Shown here: one piece after another, positions 1-13,935 of the stretch | Layout of the letters: each line of letters begins with the position of its first letter | Numbering within the stretch: the first letter of the stretch is position 1 | Assembly (NCBI GenBank): GCA_016785225.1 | Contig: JAFBJZ010000377.1 | Coordinates: 2,604,001-2,668,000, forward strand | From: Psettodes erumei | Taxonomy: Eukaryota; Chordata; Actinopteri; Pleuronectiformes; Psettodidae | Direction: 5' to 3' | Length of the DNA stretch: 64,000 nucleotides | Notes under the pieces: model-generated | What the model saw: only the letters and a program-made list of their open reading frames with translations | Databases searched by the model: none | Told to the model about the DNA's origin: nothing | Program-made: the position numbers and the translations under genes

Positions 1-581
1 TACCAATCAAGGAGTAAATGCACTCTTCTGCTACACTGCTGGAATGCGCACACACATGCACACACAGCTGCGTCTCATCTTATGAAACCACCCAGGTTGC
101 AGATCAATGCACTGCTTCCTGCGGGAGTTGGAGCATTCCATTTCTTGTTTTGTCTATTTTAAAAAAAGAAAAGGAAAAGAATGAGAGTAGCGTATAAAGG
201 TCTCAGTACTCAATGTGTTGATGGAAAATTTTATTTATTTAATGTGTTATGTCATCTATGCATATCACACTGTCTACGATAAGCGCAGCAAAGGATTTAT
301 GTATCTTATTTTGCAACATTTTGGGAAAAGGTCCTGTTTGTTTTCCTGCTGAGAGAAAGATAACACTCTGAGGGCAGGATTGTCAAACATGTAGCCACAT
401 CCAGCAGGTGATTATCTTATATTAGCATCAAGACTGGAAACAGGGGGATGCGGCTACAACCTGGCTCTATCCAAAGGTAACAAAATCCATCTACCAGCAT
501 CTATAAAACTGACTAGTTTATATGTTATATTGTTTGTTACTTGTTTTGTTTAATCTATACAAAAACCAAAGAGCCATTTAA

Positions 582-583
<2 letters not shown>

Positions 584-615
<32 letters not shown>
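584..615. repeat. GT microsatellite
   Basis: An uninterrupted GT run of about 15 units, followed by a G run. Confidence 0.95.
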
Positions 616-617
<2 letters not shown>

Positions 618-2315
618 GGGCAGCTGGACATGTTTATGGGTGGGGCTAGTTGCCCAGGCAACCAGCTAAGGCTTCGAGAAGTTACTAGTTGTGACCAAGA
701 AATAGGCTGTGTCTGAAATAACTCTATATTTACTCTTTATATCTAATATATAACATTTTGATTATATATTACTTATTTGCTCTGAACTAAAGATAATGGG
801 TGAATAAAGGGATACATATCCCATAAGCCAAATGATGAGACTAGTTTTTCCTTCTTTATCTTCTTCTTCATGGCATGATTTCTGGAAATGTAATTTCATA
901 CTCCGTGTGGCCATCAAAAGTTTCATAAAGCCATAGATAAAAGTTATTGTTCCACACCTACAGTACTTTTGCTTTCAGCAGTGCCAGCAGACATTGTGCC
1001 TGAGCAGATATTACATTTTCAAAAAGTGGATGTCTCCTTTTTCATTTTTCACATACAATACAGTGCACTGATACCGTCAGTGTCCTGGATGAACCTTGAG
1101 TTTCCAAGAAGTAGAGGACATTTAGTTTTTCTTATCAACTTAATAGGTGTAGATTTTCATGTGCACTCTTTTTTTAAAAATAAAATTCTTGCTCGAAAAA
1201 TAAGATGATGAATATAAACCTCATTTATATCAATCTAGAAACAACAGTTTAGATTTCTAATATTATTCTGTGTGATCTTCTCGGTGGTTATACTGTACTC
1301 CAACAAAACTTTGGCTTTTTTTCTTACCTAATACCTGGACTTAAAAAGACACAATACACACACACACACACACAACACAATGAATTTGTATTATTAGGTG
1401 CAACTGACCCCTGCTGGCTCAACAGTAACCAATCATATGTGTGAAATGGGAACTTTTATAATTTATTAATGACATTTTTCCTTTTCTTATACCATATCTC
1501 TCTCTTACTCCCTCTCTCTTCTTCCTCTGTCTTATGCACACACACCTTTTGGCCACACAAACACACACAGTCGTGTTCATTTTCCTCTCCCACTCTCCTC
1601 TGCTCTCTCCCTCCTGAAAGATGGAGCGCAGCTGATCAAGTTGTGCAGACACAAAGCTGCATCTGCACATATGGAGGATCAATAATAGATGACACACATT
1701 GCACATCACACCGTGTGTGGGTACACCGAGTTCTCTCTGCCTTCTCCTCCATCTCCTTTCCGAAGGAACCACTGCATCATCACTATTCTAACCCTCGCCC
1801 CATTACACCCTCGCCAAAACGCAAATGCACAGACACACACAAGCCGTGACATGACATTCAGTTATGCCATACATCTTTACTTTGAGATGCCTGAGGAACA
1901 CAAGAGAAGGCAGATGTGGTGTTTTGTGGTGATCAGTGGTGCACACTTACCCCCCCTCTGTCCCTGTCTTCTCTGCTGTTGATGGTGGGCTGGTGGCTAC
2001 GGTTACCCCCGTCTGGCAGCACGGATTCAGGCACTGGGCAACAGCATCAGCAACAGCATCAATGCTGCCTCCATGACATCACCTTAGAGACGTCTTATTG
2101 GTCTGAGACACTGCCAGCATCCAAGCCTCCGAGCCAATGGGAGAGGAGAGGGAGGATGGGGGGGAGGGTCGTCAGCTCTTTGTGTTGTACCGCAGGGTGG
2201 GTGGTGGGAGCACCGGTTTATTATATGGCGCAGAAGTGTGTGATTATGTATGTGTGTGAGTGTGTAGATGGCAGAGAGTTGAGTGAAGCCAGGAGATTGG
2301 TGGAGATTGGTCGTC

Positions 2316-2341
2316 TGTGTGTGTGTGTGTGTGTGTGTGTG
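2316..2341. repeat. GT microsatellite
   Basis: A perfect GT run of about 13 units. The open frames on both strands here are repeat artefacts. Confidence 0.95.
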
Positions 2342-3742
2342 CATGTGTCTGTGAGTGCATCTCAGTAGGGGGCCCAGCTACGAAGCACGCAGGACACTGA
2401 ATTATTTAGATCCGAACTGTAAATATAAGAAGTAGGAACCTTTCCCAGTGTGGAACACATGCAGTTTATCATTCCAGTTATTTGTTACTGCTGCTACTGA
2501 TAGAGCTGCAGGACAACACTGGAGCTTCTTAAACTTACTCAAAACCCATTAAAAATCATTTGCTCACATTCAGTCACTCCAACATATTAAGCCTCAGCTG
2601 CTGAACATCAAATTTATGTCCAAGTCCAGTTTACGTGGACCTGTTTGTAATGTCAACTGGGTCACATCTTCTCATCATTCTGCTTAATCATTAATTCATT
2701 TATTCATGTTTATTGAGAAAAAAGGCAAAACATCATCTGTTATGAGTATTTTTCTCAATTTCTTGTTAACGTTTTCCAATTTTCTGATATTACAAACAAT
2801 AGAGTAAAAAAGGAATTAGTTAATAGAAATTATTATAGAAATATTCATCAGTAACAATTTCATGTTTTTTTAAAAATCATTTTCAGTTTTCAGGTGACTG
2901 TGATAGCAAATGCCTCACACAATTAATTGTAATGCTGATTAGCTCTTTGTTGTAAAGCACACTGCAGTTGGATTATCAGGTAGACGTATGTTTCTCTCTA
3001 CTAGAAAAGAGGAATTCCTTCCAGTGTTACTAAAGATGTTCATTTACAACTGCACAACTCTGCAGACCTGTCATTGACTAATTGTTACATATCACTTGTT
3101 AGCCTACTAATACTTACAAGACTAATTAGTCTGTCGCTTTATTTTAATTACTCAGCACAGTTTCAGCAAAAATGCCTTTAAACAAATCTGGCTGCCTGGA
3201 TTTCTGGGTCAGGCAGGCAGATTCTGGTCTGGTCTCCAGTGTCTCCTTGTATCTGAAGACCATTTGAAATTACAGCTAGTTGTTCACCCCTGTTCTGATT
3301 GCTTAAGCACCATTTTAAAAAATGTTTAACCAGAATATTTCCTTTCCCCAGTGGGTGACTCAGTTATTATCCTAATGTCATACTAGGGACGGATCTGGAG
3401 CAGCCAAATTGTTCTTGGTGTAATGAAAGCCTAAAATCCTAATCTTGCCTCTGAGAGAGTCTGTGCACACCCTTGTGATGCTGCAATCCTGTTACAATCC
3501 TTCTCCAAACTATGTTGTTAAGACATCAAAATAAGAAAATAAAATCCATTGCTGTAGGATTCCAGGACAAACAGTGAAGAAAAACTGGTGTAAAGTGACG
3601 TGTCTGCTGTTGCCACCCTTTGATCCTGTATTCAGCTCACACATCTAACATGATGTCACCATGCTGTCCGCGAGCACACAAGATGAAAGAGGAGAGAGAG
3701 AGAGATGCATGAGGTCACATCAGGGTGTGTCCCGTTGTCACT

Positions 3743-3790
3743 GTCTCCTCTCCTCTCTCTCCTCTCCTCTCCTCTCCTCTCGTCTCCTCG
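3743..3790. repeat. CTCCT/CT-rich simple repeat
   Basis: Imperfect TCTCC/CTCCT units, a polypyrimidine run on the + strand. A purine-rich run follows at about 3870-3950, so the two strands could pair or form triplexes. Confidence 0.9.
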
Positions 3791-6436
3791 CCACTCCTCA
3801 GCCACCCCTGCCGGTCAATGCACGTGTGACATTAGACATTGCACACATCCTGGAAATGAGATCACCGGAGTAAGAGAGGGAGGGGAAAAAGAAGACGAGA
3901 GAGTGGGGGGGTGAAGAAGAGATGGGAGGAGGAAATAAGATCAAACAGATTATTTCAGTGATTCTGGAAGAACAAAGATAAGCGGGAGCACCACAGTGGA
4001 GGAAAATAAGGAGGGAAGACCAAATTCAGCACTGAGAACACCCATGGGAAAAATTGGGAGGGGAGGGTGGGTTAAAAAAAAAGAAACTCTGGGGATGCAG
4101 GATGAAGAATCACACACCTTAAATGACTTGAAAGTAGCTGAATATTAGGATGAGGAAGGGAAATAGACAAATCAGTTCCTGGAATCTCAAACCCACAAAA
4201 TTTGAATAAATTGAGGGAAAAGCAATGCCCTGGGTAGATTCAGTCTTATGGTGGCTTTTAACGATATATTTAAATGACCACATTTCTTTTTAAGCCCTCA
4301 AAAACCTGGACATACACACACACACACTCACACAAGCACACACCCACTCCTGCACTGCAAGCCCTCGTGGCCTGTAAAAACATAAACAGTTAGAGTAGCT
4401 CAGCGGCAGTGCAAGAGCCCTGATTTTAAGTCTGACATCATCTCTCAATGTCTCAGGATGAGATCATCCCATCCAACTACTGGCCTTACTCATTCCATTG
4501 AGTGTGTGTGCGCGCGTGGAAAACCAATCATGAATAAGTTTTGTGAATATATGAACTAAGTGTGGACTCGTGCAGGTGTCTGCCGAGGGCCAATTAGATT
4601 ACTGGTCAAACGTTCTACAGAGTGATCTAATTGAAGCTGAAGGGCTTTTACTTGCATTGATTTTGACAGGCAGGGCTCAGAGGAAACAACACAAGACCAC
4701 CCACTTCAACATAAAGTGAAGCGTAATCTCCTTCTCTCCTGAAGTTTAAATGAGATTGGCTTAGATAGAGCATAGCTCAGCTGAAATTGGGATAAATAGT
4801 TTATGGGTCTTTTCAGACAACAACTTCAAACTCAAGTCTGCACCAGTGCTGCATCAACAGAAGCTGCAAAAGAGAAAAAGCGTGCTTTAAATTTAGAGCA
4901 GATTTGATCATGGTGGACCAGAGACAGATAAAAATAGGAAAGAAGTTCCACAGTATTTTTTTTTTATTTTTGTTTTTCCATTTCAAATATAATGTAAAGT
5001 TTTCTTGACCTCATTCACTGTAAATGCACTTCATTTTTGTATGTCACACTCTCACTGAGAGGATAGGACAGCCTGCCTGGAACAATGTGTTACCATGGGA
5101 ACGAGGAACTGACAAGTACAGCGAGACAGGAGTGAATGACTGCCAGAGAAAGAATGATTTTGTGAAATCATTGTGTACATTTGCACCAATTAAAAATCTA
5201 ATTTTTGTGGTCCATACAGGCAGCCTGCAATCCCCAACAGTGGATACTATTACTAATACTAATACTGTAGTTGTTTTCTGGAGGAAAAATATCAATTAAT
5301 TCAACATTCAAGCCCCAGTAAGATTTTACACTTCGAAGGGAGTTGTTACAGTTTACCTAGACAGACTGATACTTATCTATACAGAGTTATTCTGTATTGC
5401 TTGTATGATTTACATAAGATTTAGCTTTCAAGCTTGCTGTCACCTTGAGTTAAATAGTCATACACTCAATAACTGTACATACTTGTTCCCGCTCAGCAAA
5501 TACATCATATTTTCCCTCTCACTAAACTTGGCTGACTTGACATAACAGCAGTGCCTTTCATTAACCAGCAGCCTGATGCAAAACATGCTTTGCTCAGCTT
5601 AATAACTTCTAACTAACTTCATTTGTTACGTATATGGTGTCTGCAGCTTTATGTTTAGAAGGGAAAGTTTCTGAACGCCCGTCATGCAAAACAGACACCT
5701 TAAGGGAAAATGAAAGTTTTCTGTAAAGGTTCCATTGTTGTCCATGTACATTTTTATTGTTCCACTGTAAAGAGACAGCCAGTCTCATATTCAACCTTAA
5801 AGATTTATTTTTCCAGTAAGCAAAGCTTGTCAATCCAGTTCCCCCGAGCAGCAAGATTCTTGTTGTTTTGGCATCAGATGCTGCGATTGTTGTTTCATTA
5901 CAACAACCAGGCAGTTAAGAGACACTGTAAAGACCTTGAAATAAAGTCAGTACCTGTCATGTGAAATGCAAATACACTTCAAGTGAAGAAGAGCTGTTGT
6001 GAATGTTCTGTCAAAAGAAATGGTAAAATTCATACCATGCAGACATTTGTGGCTCAGTAAGAAAGGCATCATTTCTTCTAATGTGGTCTTGGGGTGGGGC
6101 CCTCTACTGGCCAATCATGGTCATGTTTCCTTTGGTATAAAATGATATAGTTCATACTACAACTGCTGGCTACACATAGTATTTTATGTTGAGATCCATT
6201 TCTACTACAAATAGTCCCACACTGCAGACCTGACCTTTAGTGGTTGCTGTTTTTCCTGCATTGACTGAAAATATCACATATGTTCAATAGTTGTGTGTCT
6301 CGTTTTCTTACTAGAGCACCCCAGAAATCTTCTGGGTCAGAGTCATGAGGTCAACAGTAATGCGAACCAGGTATCATTCCTGATATATGTGCATTTTCTT
6401 TGATGGTTTTATTGGATTTCTATTTTCTTTATGCAG

Positions 6437-6662
6437 TGCAGATGCTAAACATAGGGGGTATGCGTGCGTGAGCATACGAAGAACCGTGTTCCACTGCAGC
6501 AGGGTCAGAGGTGTGAAACGAGAGCTTTCCAGTGAAGACGGCGTTGTAGTTATGACTCTCCTGCGTGATGGACATGACGGACAGGTTGATGAGGGGGAGA
6601 CTGTCACTCTCTCTGGGGCCTCACCGATGCACTCACTGTGTCTCAACACTGGTTATTATCAT
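6437..6662 (+). other. orphan exon-like block of unknown identity
   Basis: A good polypyrimidine acceptor (TTTCTTTATGCAG) and a good donor (CAT|GTAAGAG) enclose 226 bases, open in one + frame from the second base to phase 0 at the donor. That frame includes SSEDGVVVMTLLRDGHDGQV and DEGETVTLSG. The opposite strand is open too, reading LPLINLSVMSITQESHNYNA. I recognise neither. It may be an exon of an unannotated gene, an old retrocopy fragment, or a conserved non-coding element. Confidence 0.3.
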
Positions 6663-9138
6663 GTAAGAGTGATGCAGTTTATTTTTGGGATTTTCATTGA
6701 GCATAAAAACTGCCTCTCTCTGAAGCTTGACTAATGTGTCTGCAAATGATCATCCTGGGGAGTGGAGGCAGAGACAGTGCTGGCTTCATGGTGTTCAGAG
6801 GAGGAAGACGTGAGTGTCTGTCAGTCTCCTGCAGGACAGTTAGTGCAGATGACGTGTGTCTGAATTAGTAAAAGGAGGGAAAGACGTTCAAGAGAAATGA
6901 AAGAGAAACTCAGTTTTACTCTGACTGTATTTTAAATGAACCACTTTTATCCTTTCAGAAGAATTTTAATGATAGCAATTAGCAATGTAACAAAAGCATG
7001 ACCACATGACCTCATGCTGTCTCCACCTGTGTCTCTAATGTCAACTGAAGTAAACCACAGGTGCGGAGCTCTGTCACCCTCTGCTGCCTAGAAAATGGAT
7101 GACTCCATGTTTTTCAATGGCCACTGCTTACTTCATTATGGAGGCAATGATCAGAATATACCTGCTGCAGTTACAGCATCTGCTGCAAACGTAGATCCTG
7201 ACGTAGTCATTATTACCCACAGTGACTGTATCATTACAGAGATGCAGTACTGTACATTAGGCACATGAGTCTGACTCACACATTTTTAATGACTCAACCA
7301 AAATCACTTTAAGTGTAACCGTCACTGGAAGAATAAAACACTAGGGTGATCCAGAAATATGTTGTGAAATGCCTTATTTTTACTGACAGAAACAAAGGTT
7401 ATGTCCTAAAATAGTTCCATTATGATAATATATTATAACAATATTTTACTGTGATGCCTAAAATTGTATTAAATGTGTTGATGTGGAGCAGAACATCAAC
7501 TGAAGATGCATATAATGCTGCACTGCTTTCACTGAAAGCTGTGGAATGAGTTCAGTCAGATTTACAAACTGTGTAATGGATATGTTGGACTAATTTGTGT
7601 GTAAACCAACCATTACAGCTACAAAATGCTTTAACGTTCCACATAAAAAAATGTTACTATTTATCTTAAAGATACAGCCTTCTCCAGGTGTTTTTGGTTT
7701 ACGTGAAGAGAACTAAATACCATGATTTGTAAAGATGTCTTCCTAAATTAAATCAAACTAAGTGCCCTCCAATTGCCTACAAGTCATATCCACACTCAGG
7801 CCTCGGGCCACAGCTTCGAACTATGTTTTCAGAGTATGAGAAAGCTGACCCACTTTCTCGGCACTGCACCATCAGTTAACCATCAACCATAAACATATGG
7901 ACACCATACGGACTCAGGCTCTATCATGTATCCAAAAATACAGTAAATCAAATGTAGTGGTCTTTAAAATCCTTCTGGGGAAACCGAGCCTGGCAGATCT
8001 ATTTATAGCATACATATGAATCCCTTACATGATGTATTCTCCTCCTCTCCTCCAAGTATTTAAAGATCACCGCAAGAAAATCAGTTAAAAAAACAAGACA
8101 AGCAAAATACAAACAAAGCCACAAACAGTCGGGCAAATCCACAAAGAGTCAGTAACTTCTTTTCACACCTGCCAATGTAGCAACCAGCGTGAGTTGCAGG
8201 GACAAGGACGTAATCTCTCACAGCACCGCTGTTCTTCAGCATGTCTAGCTGAGCCAGATGCGCCACAGCTAGAAATCAAACCCATGTGTCTGGTGCGTAA
8301 ATGTTTTCTCCTTCTGTACTACGCCTCAACTTTTTCATTTCTTTTTTATTAAATTTGCACTTGCCAAACTTTCTCACTTTTGAGAGAGTTGCAGCTTTTG
8401 CTTACGCATGCCAAAGTGTAGTGCCCACCAAATGAACACAGTGCAAGAGACACATTTGAAAATCTGATATATGTCAAGTAAAAAAAGTAAAAAGGCTTTT
8501 TAATTGGCTTAAACTTTGAAAGGGATTTCTTGGCTCTTTTGTTGACAGTACATGATTCATTGGTTAGATCTCCCTCCTTTTTGTTTCCATCATTATTTTA
8601 CATATCAGTTACATTTTGTTATTGAATCATATACCAAACCATAGTGCTGGGTTTCTTAAAGCATTTCCCCTGAAAACAACAGCAGCCCGAACAGCTCTAG
8701 AATAACAAACAAGCTAATCACCCTTTAAAAAGCTGCTCCTGTGATCCTGCATTCAACACAAGGAGGGGTTGGCAGGCTTGTGTTTGTTTTTAGCAGAACT
8801 ACATGTGTATTGTGGGTTAATCAGTGAGGCTAATCAGTTAGCGAGAGATCAACCCTTCAGCAAGTGTGAGTGGGTGTCTGATGAGCTACTCAAGAGTTGT
8901 GCGATGTGATTTGAAAGATGCACAGGGAGCAACTCGGTGAAAGGCCAACGGACAGACACCTCCCTGCTGAGGCACTTCTACTGAGAGACAACTGACCACT
9001 GAGCAGCAGGGGAGTGAGAGGAGGACAAAAAGACTGAGACAGAAGACAGAATAGTTAAGAGACAAAAAAAGAGACGCAAATGAATGAAACAATGCAAGAC
9101 CGAAAGAGGAATAAAAGTGATTTAAGTTGTATTAAAAC

Positions 9139-9174
<36 letters not shown>

Positions 9175-9969
9175 TCTGCTCTGGCTCTGACTATCAAACA
9201 CACTAAACCAGCCTGTCAACTTGTTTCCCCCCCACCTGTTTAATAAATGACTTCAGCCTCCCCCTACTGTAACAAAGGCATATTTCAAGCTGGCGGTCAC
9301 AATTAGAAACAGATCCAGGTGGTGACCTACTGAACAAACAAAGAGTCGGGGTCACACCGGGGTCGACCTTTGACCCCCTCTGGCAAATAGGTTTAACATT
9401 TTCTCCAGGGGATGCACGAGGCCTTTTCTTCTTCAGACTGAGCATGTGTCTTTGGGCCCACTGTCATGGCTCATTTAACTAAATTTATCCCCCCATTTAT
9501 GGCTACTGTTAACCTCTTGCCTCGTGGCTGTGAGAGAACAATGGTGTTGAACCTCAGCTCTCAACTGTGCTGAGTTTCTAAATGTGAACAGTGAAGGAAG
9601 TGGAAATTTGGGGATTTTGAGGGCAGGGCCACAAAGTCTGTGATCAGCTTTTATTTACTGTACAACTATGTTTGGTGCATATCAAAGCTTCTCTGATCAA
9701 CATTTTAATGTTTACAGTGTGTATTGTAAAAAGAGCAGTGACAAAGAATAATGACTGAACTTAACATTTCTCCCCAGCTTTGAAGAGCATTTTAGTGTCT
9801 TTCAGCTCACTGTTTTGGCTTCATGGTGTGCAACTTCACTGTTTTGGTTCAATTTCACCACTCTTTGTTAGAGTCATTTTCAGAAGGGCAGAAAGCTGTT
9901 TCCAGCCAAAAATCTCTGATAAACTCACTGTTACATTCCTGCAACCAGTGCTGTAAGTAAACAACCTGC
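6663..9969. other. intergenic sequence, no recognised feature
   Basis: AT-rich with one AC microsatellite. No exon, RNA gene or transposon was recognised. Confidence 0.6.
9141..9171. repeat. AC microsatellite
   Basis: A perfect AC run of about 15 units. Confidence 0.95.
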
Positions 9970-10390
9970 TGTCATGATCTGCCTCCATCAGTGACATTCA
10001 TCTCTGTATTTTTATTTTGCAGCTTCTTCCTACTGTTTCTTTTTGATTTTTTATGCTCTTGTGATAGTCTGATGTGTTCCACCTGTGCCTCATTACCCCT
10101 GCCTCCCTTTTGTACAAAAGTCTTTGTGTTTGCTTTTGCTCTTGATGATATGTGGTGTTGGTTCTCCTGCTTCATTCCCCAGTGTTTCCTGAGTTCCTGC
10201 CTTGTTTGCAAGTTTTGGGTTTTGCTTTCTTTCTTGAGTTAATTAAGTTTAGGTTGTTTTTTTTAAATTTGCACAGGCATTTTCAGTTTGCCGTTTTGGG
10301 CACTGTTGCCTTTTTGAATAAATCCCCTCAACTCACCTCCCTTCCTGCCTCCTGTCTGCAAATGTCAGTTTGTGATGTTCATAACACGAC
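9970..10390 (+). repeat. interspersed repeat, retroelement-tail-like
   Basis: Contains CTGATGTGTTCCACCTGTG, CTGCCTCCCTTTTGTA, TGGTGTTGGTTCTCCTGC, AATTAAGTTTAGGTTGTTTT, TTTTTGAATAAATCCCCTCAA and CCTGCCTCCTGTCTGCAAATG in the order I associate with a dispersed T-rich fish repeat ending in AATAAA and a GTCTGC motif. It could be a solo-LTR-like or LINE 3' tail; the class is uncertain. The long open frames here are compositional. Confidence 0.4.
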
Positions 10391-12758
10391 ATGGGAGAAT
10401 ATATGTAGCTGCTACACTTTTGTGATCTCAAATTTTATATGTCAGTGTTGTGTTTGCAGCTTGTTGTATTGCCTCCATGTAACCAAAACAAGAATTGATG
10501 TTGTATTAAGCAAAATTGGGAAAAGTAGTGAAAATTGGTTAGGATGCCACACAGGTGAGTGGATATTTATGAACAGAGATGAAAATCAGAAATGTTGATA
10601 TCAACCATTAAAGTTCAGTCTCTTTAGGCTTGGGTTAAAAATACTGCAAAAAGAGAAGTAGAGGGGATTAAGAGTGAAAAGCCTGCATGAAAAGAGAGAA
10701 GAATAAAAACAAAATGATTCCCCATGTACCTCTCTTTATTCTTATGTCTGCAAAAAACATAGTGTTCTCAAGTGGTCTGGTTGGGAACACTGGGAATTTG
10801 GATCTACATATCAGCACATTCAGCATTTGGGTTAGATTTGAATCTTCTGTACACTCCACCAGTGTCTGTATTCTGTTTTTATATATAATCATATTTCCAT
10901 CAATTAACCAATTCTGTAAAATTCGACACCTCCTTCTGTCAGCCAAAATCAACCCATGCTGCTTCTCATGCGTGGAGCAGTCTATTTCATTTCAGTTTAG
11001 CCAGGTGATTTGAATTAATCGTGCTTCTCTGGCCCGTGGCTAAATGGAACATGTCAGGGTACAAAAACATCAGATGGCGTTTCATAGCGTCCAAGTGTTT
11101 CCTGATTTTTGGCTCCCGTGAGAAAATAAACATTGAGTACAGATGCTCAGCGGTATTAAAGAAGACCAGATAAAATACAGAGTGGTGCTACAAATTCCAA
11201 ATTAAACTCGAGTGGCATCTCAGTAGAGTGCATACCTCTGCTGAGGCCAAAACAATCCCACACACGTCTATATAAGATCTTATGAAATAAAATAAGAGTA
11301 TGTTTGCTTTGTTTGTCTTTACATCAAGATCCAGACATTGTTTGCTGAGAAATTAACACAAATGTCATCTTGCAACATTATATAAAGTGATTAAAACTAT
11401 TCCCACAGCTGCCACTGTCACTGTGTCCACACCAAAATTCCCTGAACCACCCCATCCCTTCACCAAGTGTGGTGCTTCGTTTTGGTTCCTTTTTATGAAA
11501 CTCTCTGGACAAACAGGCAACTCCTTGGCTTAACAGGCTCAAAGTCTATCATAAATTATTGTCATGTCTTGAAAAGATGTTCATTTGAGACAGTAATGCT
11601 ATTAAATGAGGACCGGAAAACCAATTAACAGTGTCAGGGGATCCCTGTAATTCATAGGAACTGGGTGAAGAAGTCTGAACAGATCATTCTGCATTGTTCA
11701 TTGTGCCATGAGACCCAGATGTGTGCTTGAGTAAAAAATGAATTCACTCCCTCCTCTCTGATCCCAAGGCCTGTTGGCTGACCACCGTACTCCCATAAAC
11801 CAAGTCCAGACCTCTGCCACGACTTTGATCACCTTGCACCTTGAACAACTGCCTCACATTTATCACCGCTTTAAAGGGGGGCGCGCTCAGAGATCCGATG
11901 ATCCGCTGCATTCCTCGTGCGTTCCATCGCGGTGTTTTTCGAAGAGGAGAGGCGTGAGCTTTTCATAGCGTTCCTTCTGCAATCACATTACAAACAAGTG
12001 TGAGCTTTTGGAAAAGAAGCTTACCTGCTACAGCATAGAGTCCATTCAGATGACGCGTGGCCAGCCTGTTTTTAATGCATGCTGCAACAGGACAAGTGCT
12101 GTGTGCAAAAGCACTAAGCCTAATTCGCAGCCTAATTTGTTGCTTTCTTATTATTGCTTGATGCTGCTGTTTCACTATTAACTGCTGAAAAGGTATCACA
12201 ATTTAAAACTGCGTTACTTTCTATTTTTATATGGAAATGGCAATGTGTGGTGTGAAAGGAGTGGCTCGTTAAAGAGAATTATCACCTCACTCTCTTTCAG
12301 ATGAGTATCTACACGTGTCAGTATGCTCTGACTTCTCAACCTTGTTTTCAGGCAACAGCTGGTTTTCCTTAAAGCCCACAGTAACCTCCCATACCAGTAC
12401 CTGACAAGCAAAGTTAACAGAAAGCTTTTGAACATACTCGTGTATAGGGGTGTGTTTAGCAGCCAGAGATGCAGATATTTCCCTCAGCAGCTGGGATGGC
12501 TGAAAACATAAACTGAGCTGACATGGCCGCCTCAAATCCTCCCAGCCAGGAGTGTCAGCCTCTCCACTATCTCTGCCTGTTTGTCCTGTAATTACAGGTG
12601 TGCTATCTGTTACACAGGTGTCGGGCGACAGGCTGCTAATCATCTCCAATTTACTCTCTTTTAAATACAGGATTTCAACTCCAGCACTCAGTTACTTATT
12701 TTGTCACCTTCCAGACTTTGGAATGGTTTTGCTTGCTGAAGTGCTGAAGCTTGTTGCT

Positions 12759-12792
12759 TATAATAATAATAACAATAATAATAATAATAATA
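12759..12792. repeat. TAA trinucleotide microsatellite
   Basis: A TAA/AAT run of about 11 units with one AAC interruption. Confidence 0.9.
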
Positions 12793-13935
12793 TCTCCTGC
12801 CTGCAGCATTTCCAAGTCCAAATCCTTTGTCTGTGCCTCTCCTCTTCTGCCTGGAACCTGTTCTGAATCACCTTTATTCCCCCAAAGCTCTTTGGACTCG
12901 CCCTGCCCAGCTTCCCTCCGCCAGTTCCCCTGTTCCTGTGTCAGACTCTGCCACGCCCTGCTATTACAGCCAGGTAGTTCAGAAATGATTCCTTCTTCTA
13001 ATTTCTTGCCTCTCTGTTCTGCACTTGGCTTCTCAAATCCAAGCCTGTAACAAAAGGGAATATTGGGATGGAAACTTCCTGAGAACTGCCAATGAAACAT
13101 TAAGTTACTCTATATCAGCTGGGTGTGTAATTAGGAAATGGTCTGCTAACACACAAACCATACATATTTCCACCCACCTGCTTTTATGCACATTTTCAAT
13201 TTGCACATTAAAAAATCAATCAGAAAAGTTTTATGCTTTACAGAAGTGGAAAAGAGCACCGATAAAGGCAAAATGGAATGCAGTGGAACCAGACTTGGCC
13301 AATAAATCATTGTCTACATGAAGCATGTGACTTATTTGTCACTGAAGCTTATGTTCCACTGAAGAGTTGAAAAGTGAGACAAAAAAAACTCTGTGTGGCG
13401 CAATGATTAATATTGATTTAGATATGTATTTATTAACTATCTTCATAATATTAATATCCTAATACATGCATGTCCTTAGTGGCCATACTTTAATTCATAG
13501 TTTCTTTTGACAATTTCTTGGAACTTTGCTCAAAATCAGTTTTTTCAGTTTTTTGTGCTGCTCCCAAGTGATCGAAACATTAACTAAATTAAGTTTTAAG
13601 CCCAAGGTATAAGAAAACCCTGTTAATTAGTGTAATCATTCAGTCATTTTAACTTCATGATGGAAATGTATTCCTGCTTTACAGTACTAGTATACAGCGT
13701 GGACCTTTGGACCAACACTGTATATTTGAAGATTTACAAACCACAATAACCTGAGCAGTAAGAGTACCTTAAAAAGTATGACCCCACTTTGGCTTTTTCA
13801 GTAAAAACCTTTACAGGTCCCTGCTGGGGTTTTCCTCAGTGGTGTCATTTAAGAGCAGGAAATACGGGGGGCTTTCTTCCACTCAGGGCCTCCTGTTCCT
13901 TTAGATCCTGCCCTGTTTCTGCTCTCGCTCTAAAT

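Larger units (their letters stand above)
1..6430. other. gene-poor flank
   Basis: Apart from microsatellites, a short-loop G-quadruplex motif at 4056-4071 and AT-rich sequence, nothing recognisable. Open frames here are short, biased in composition, and match no family I know. Confidence 0.6.

Noticed and set aside
4391..4480. tRNA-like A box (TAGCTCAGCGGCAGTG)
   Set aside because: A box only. No matching B box (GGTTCGAAT type) or cloverleaf follows; at most a decayed SINE head.
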